64,000 nucleotides of DNA from Mesostigma viride (lineage: Eukaryota; Streptophyta; Mesostigmatophyceae; Mesostigmatales; Mesostigmataceae), in contig RPFO01001996.1 of assembly GCA_009746045.1 (NCBI GenBank), positions 1 to 64,000 of the forward strand, in the 5' to 3' direction. Shown piece after piece: positions 59,001-64,000 of this stretch. A program made the position numbers and the translations under genes. Within the stretch, counting starts at the first letter, position 1. Each line of letters starts with the position of its first letter. Under the pieces are notes generated by a model. It saw nothing but the letters and a program-made list of their open reading frames with translations. It was not told where the DNA came from and searched no databases.

Positions 59001-62000
59001 CCACTCATTAAGAAAATGAAGAGGATTCAGGCTCCATTGGTGTCATCATGGCTGGCCTACGTACATGGATGTCAAGGAATAGTAAATGATGAGGATTCAG
59101 GCTCCCATGGTGTCATCATGGCCCGTCTACGTACATGGATGTCAAGGAATAGTAAATGATGAGGATTCAGGCTCCCATGGGGTCATCATGGCTTGTCTAC
59201 GTACATGGTTGGCATTTATGTAATTAACGAGGAGGATTCAGGCTCCATTGGTGTCATCATGGCTGGCCTACGTACATGGATGTCAAGGAATAGTAAATGA
59301 TGAGGATTCAGGCTCCCATGGTGTCATCATGGCTTGTCTACGTACATGGTTGGCATTTATGTAATTAATGAGGAGGATTCAGGCTCCCATGGTGTCATCA
59401 TGGCCCGTCTACTTACATGGATGGCATTTATGTAATTAATGATGAGGATTCAGGCTCCCATGGGGTCATCATGGCTTGTCTACGTACATGGTTGGCATTT
59501 ATGTAATTCATGAGGAGGATTCAGGCTCCCATGGTGTCTCCATGGCTGGCCTACGTACATGGATGTCAAGGAATAGTAAATGATGAGGATTCAGGCTCCC
59601 ATGGTGTCATCATGGCCCGTCTACGTACATGGATGGCATTTATGTAATTAATGATGAGGATTCAGGCTCCCATGGGGTCATCATGGCTTGTCTACGTACC
59701 TGGTTGGCATTTATGTAATTAATGAGGAGGATTCAGGCTCCCATGGTGTCTCCATGGCTGGCCTACGTACATGGATGTCAAGGAATAGTAAATGATGAGG
59801 ATTCAGGCTCCCATGGTGTCATCATGGCCTGTCTACGTACATGGATGGCATGTATGTAATTAATGATGAGGATTCAGGCTCCCATGGTGTCATCATGGCT
59901 TGTCTACGTACATGGTTGGCATTTATGTAATTAATGAGGAGGATTCAGGCTCCCATGGTGTCATCATGGCTTGTCTACGTACATGGTTGGCATTTATGTA
60001 ATTAATGATGAGGATTCAGGCTCCCATGGTGTCTCCATGGCTGGCCTACGTACATGGATGTCAAGGAATAGTAAATGATGAGGATTCAGGCTCCCATGGT
60101 GTCATCATGGCCCGTGTACGTACATGGATGGCATGTATGTAATTAATGAGGAGGATTCAGGCTCCCATGGTGTCATCATGGCTGGCCTACGTACATGGAT
60201 GTCAAAGAAAAAGAAATGATGAGGATTCAGGCTCCCATGGTGTCATCATGGCTGGCCTACGTACATGGATGTCTCATAAAATAAATGATGAGGATTCAGG
60301 CTCCCATGGTGTCATCATGGCTTGTCTACCTACATTGTTGGCATGTATGTAATTAATGATGAGGATTCAGGCTCCCATGGTGTCTCCATGGCTGGCCTAC
60401 GTACATGAATGGCATTTATGTAATTAATGATGAGGATTCAGGCTCCCATGGTGTCATCATGGCCCGTCTACGTACATGGATGGCATTTATGTAATTAATG
60501 ATGAGGATTCAGGCTCCCATGGGGTCATCATGGCTTGTCTACGTACATGGTTGGCATTTATGTAATTAATGAGGAGGATTCAGGCTCCCATGGTGTCTCC
60601 ATGGCTGGCCTACGTACATGGATGTCAAGGAATAGTAAATGATGAGGATTCAGGCTCCCATGGTGTCATCATGGCCTGTCTACGTACATGGATGGCATGT
60701 ATGTAATTAATGATGAGGATTCAGGCTCCCATGGTGTCATCATGGCTTGTCTACGTACATGGTTGGCATTTATGTAATTAATGAGGAGGATTCAGGCTCC
60801 CATGGTGTCATCATGGCTGGCCTACGTACATGGTTGGCATTTATGTAATTAATGATGAGGATTCAGGCTCCCATGGTGTCTCCATGGCTGGCCTACGTAC
60901 ATGGATGTCAAGGAATAGTAAATGATGAGGATTCAGGCTCCCATGGTGTCATCATGGCCCGTGTACGTACATGGATGGCATGTATGTAATTAATGAGGAG
61001 GATTCAGGCTCCCATGGTGTCATCATGGCTGGCCTACGTACATGGATGTCAAAGAAAAAGAAATGATGAGGATTCAGGCTCCCATGGTGTCATCATGGCT
61101 TGTCTACGTACATGGTTGGCATTTATGTAATTAATGAGGAGGATTCAGGCTCCCATGGTGTCATCATGGCTTGTCTACGTACATGGTTGGCATTTATGTA
61201 ATTAACGAGGAGGATTCAGGCTCCCATGGTGTCATCATGGCTGGCCTACGTACATGGATGTCAAGGAATAGTAAATGATGAGGATTCAGGCTCCCATGGG
61301 GTCATCATGGCTTGTCTACGTACATGGTTGGCATTTATGTAATTAATGAGGAGGATTCAGGCTCCCATGGTGTCTCCATGGCTGGCCTACGTACATGGAT
61401 GTCAAGGAATAGTAAATGATGAGGATTCAGGCTCCCATGGTGTCATCATGGCCTGTCTACGTACATGGATGGCATGTATGTAATTAATGAGGAGGGATTT
61501 AGGCTCCCATGGTGTCATCAATGCCCGTCTACGTACATGGTTGGCATATATGTAATTAATGATGAGGATTCAGGCTCCAATGGTGTCATCATGGCCCGTC
61601 TACGTACATGGATGTCAAGGAATAGTAAATGATGAGGATTCAGGCTCCCATGGTGTCATCATGGCTTGTCTACGTACATGGTTGGCATTTATGTAATTAA
61701 CGAGGAGGATTCAGGCTCCCATGGTGTCTCCATGGCTGGCCTACGTACATGGATGTCAAGGAATAGTAAATGATGAGGATTCAGGCTCCCATGGTGTCAT
61801 CATGGCCCGTGTACGTACATGGATGGCATGTATGTAATTAATGATGAGGATTCAGGCTCCCATGGTGTCATCATGGCCCGTCTACGTACATGGATGTCAA
61901 AGAAAAAAAAATGATGAGGATTCAGGCTCCCATGGTGTCATCATGGCCCGTCTACGTACATGGATGTTTCATAAAAAAAATGATGAGGATTCAGGCTCCC

Positions 62001-64000
62001 ATGGTGTCATCATGGCCCGTCTACGTACATGGTTGGCATTTATGTAATTAATGAAGAGGATTCAGGCTCCCATGGTGTCATCATGGCCCGTCTACGTACA
62101 TGGATGTCAAGGAATAGTAAATGATGAGGATTCAGGCTCCCATGGGGTCATCATGGCTTGTCTACGTACATGGTTGGCATTTATGTAATTAACGAGGAGG
62201 ATTCAGGCTCCATTGGTGTCATCATGGCTGGCCTACGTACATGGATGTCAAGGAATAGTAAATGATGAGGATTCAGGCTCCCATGGTGTCATCATGGCTT
62301 GTCTACGTACATGGTTGGCATTTATGTAATTAATGAGGAGGATTCAGGCTCCCATGGTGTCTCCATGGCTGGCCTACGTACATGGATGGCATTTATGTAT
62401 TTAATGATGAGGATTCAGGCTCCCATGGTGTCATCATGGCTTGTCTACCTACATGGTTGGCATTTATGTAACCTGAATCCTCTCATTAAGAAAATGAAGA
62501 GGATTCAGGCTCCATTGGTGTCATCATGGCTGGCCTACGTACATGGATGTCAAGGAATAGTAAATGATGAGGATTCAGGCTCCCATGGTGTCATCATGGC
62601 CCGTCTACGTACATGGATGTCAAGGAATAGTAAATGATGAGGATTCAGGCTCCCATGGGTCATCATGGCTTGTCTACGTACATGGTTGGCATTTATGTAA
62701 TTAACGAGGAGGATTCAGGCTCCATTGGTGTCATCATGGCTGGCCTACGTACATGGATGTCAAGGAATAGTAAATGATGAGGATTCAGGCTCCCATGGTG
62801 TCATCATGGCTTGTCTACGTACATGGTTGGCATTTATGTAATTAATGAGGAGGATTCAGGCTCCCATGGTGTCATCATGGCCCGTCTACTTACATGGATG
62901 GCATTTATGTAATTAATGATGAGGATTCAGGCTCCCATGGGGTCATCATGGCTTGTCTACGTACATGGTTGGCATTTATGTAATTAATGAGGAGGATTCA
63001 GGCTCCCATGGTGTCTCCATGGCTGGCCTACGTACATGGATGTCAAGGAATAGTAAATGATGAGGATTCAGGCTCCCATGGTGTCATCATGGCCCGTCTA
63101 CGTACATGGATGGCATTTATGTAATTAATGATGAGGATTCAGGCTCCCATGGGGTCATCATGGCTTGTCTACGTACATGGTTGGCATTTATGTAATTAAT
63201 GAGGAGGATTCAGGCTCCCATGGTGTCTCCATGGCTGGCCTACGTACATGGATGTCAAGGAATAGTAAATGATGAGGATTCAGGCTCCCATGGTGTCATC
63301 ATGGCCTGTCTACGTACATGGATGGCATGTATGTAATTAATGATGAGGATTCAGGCTCCCATGGTGTCATCATGGCTTGTCTACGTACATGGATGGCATG
63401 TATGTAATTAATGATGAGGATTCAGGCTCCATTGGTGTCATCATGGCTGGCCTACGTATGTACATGGATGTCAAAGAAAAAAAAAATGATGAGGATTCAG
63501 GCTCCCATGGTGTCATCATTGCCCGTGTATGTACATGGTTGGCATTTATGTAATTAATGATGAGGATTCAGGCTCCATTGGTGTCATCATTGCCCGTGTA
63601 TGTACATGGTTGGCATTTATGTATGTAATTAATGATGAGGATTCAGGCTCCATTGGTGTCATCATGGCTGGCCTACGTATGTACATGGATGTCAAAGAAA
63701 AAAAAATGATGAGGATTCAGGCTCCCATGGTGTCATCATGGCCCGTCTACGTACATGGATGTCAAGGAATAGTAAATGATGAGGATTCAGGCTCCCATGG
63801 TGTCAGATGTCATGGCCTGTCTACGTACATGGATGGCATGTATGTAATTAATGATGAGGATTCAGGCTCCATTGGTGTCATCATGGCTGGCCTACGTATG
63901 TACATGGATGTCAAAGAAAAAAAAATGATGAGGATTCAGGCTCCCATGGTGTCATCATGGCCCGTCTACGTACATGGATGTCAAGGAATAGTAAATGATG
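56070..64000 (+). repeat. 71-bp satellite, plus polarity block, locus 2 (continues beyond window)
   Basis: Monomers as in locus 1, organised in higher-order units. A rare variant (CTACTTACATGG) recurs at about 56591, 59403 and 62883, and an ORF-length segment recurs at 58148, 58821 and 62299. The last kilobase matches about 8.6-9.3 kb of locus 1. The window ends inside the array, so the expected right arm (as at 14598-16858) lies further on. Confidence 0.97.

Overview
The window looks like nuclear DNA of a microbial eukaryote, most likely an alga or other protist. It has GT-AG introns, eukaryotic satellite and minisatellite arrays, a copia-type LTR retrotransposon and a MYND zinc finger, and no bacterial operon signals. 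I cannot name the species. About three quarters of the window is repetitive; genes are confined almost entirely to about 17-32.5 kb.

Layout. 1-965: a (TAAGCG)n array running into a purine-rich (GGGAGA/GGGA/GA) tract. 966-5410: segment A, holding a roughly 370-bp tandem repeat, a tRNA-like fold-back element and a 31-bp GCATGCATGC minisatellite. 5412-14597: a roughly 71-bp satellite that reverses polarity once, at about 6460. 14598-16858: a reverse-complement copy of 3150-5410, so 3150-16858 is one giant inverted-repeat structure. 16859-32510: the gene island. 32560-34538: purine tracts around a second TAAGCG array. 34540-43000: several unrelated minisatellites, a 184-bp tandem repeat and a fold-back element. 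43009-48118: a near-identical second copy of the purine tract plus segment A. 47950-64000: a second, longer satellite locus with the same polarity switch (about 52050), interrupted by a 1.77-kb DNA-transposon-like insert (8-bp target duplication) and a 2.77-kb gag-only LTR retrotransposon (5-bp target duplication).

Gene island. One rightward gene (18657-22008, three exons, 1011 aa) encodes a DDE/RNase H-like transposase-type protein. It converges on a leftward series of six ORFs. In transcription order these are a small acidic protein, a MYND-finger protein, a 66-aa ORF, two proteins sharing a C-X4-C-X10-C-X2-H motif, and a six-exon gene for a protein of about 1577 aa. Each of the six ATGs lies 0-5 nt after a splice-acceptor-like AG. 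A short GC-rich hairpin motif (GTTGCG-M-C-N4-G-K-CG-TTTC) occurs about 29 times in the island and I noticed none outside it. It sits in introns, between cistrons, in arrays upstream of both outermost genes, and, antisense, as an in-frame repeat in the last exon of the large gene. Several copies are tandemly amplified, twice together with the splice donor. This resembles an introner family and is the most novel feature here.

The genes may belong to a mobile or domesticated element: there is one transposase-like gene plus several unrecognised zinc-binding ORFs, and satellite and purine tracts lie on both sides. No terminal repeat delimiting such an element could be found, so this remains inference.
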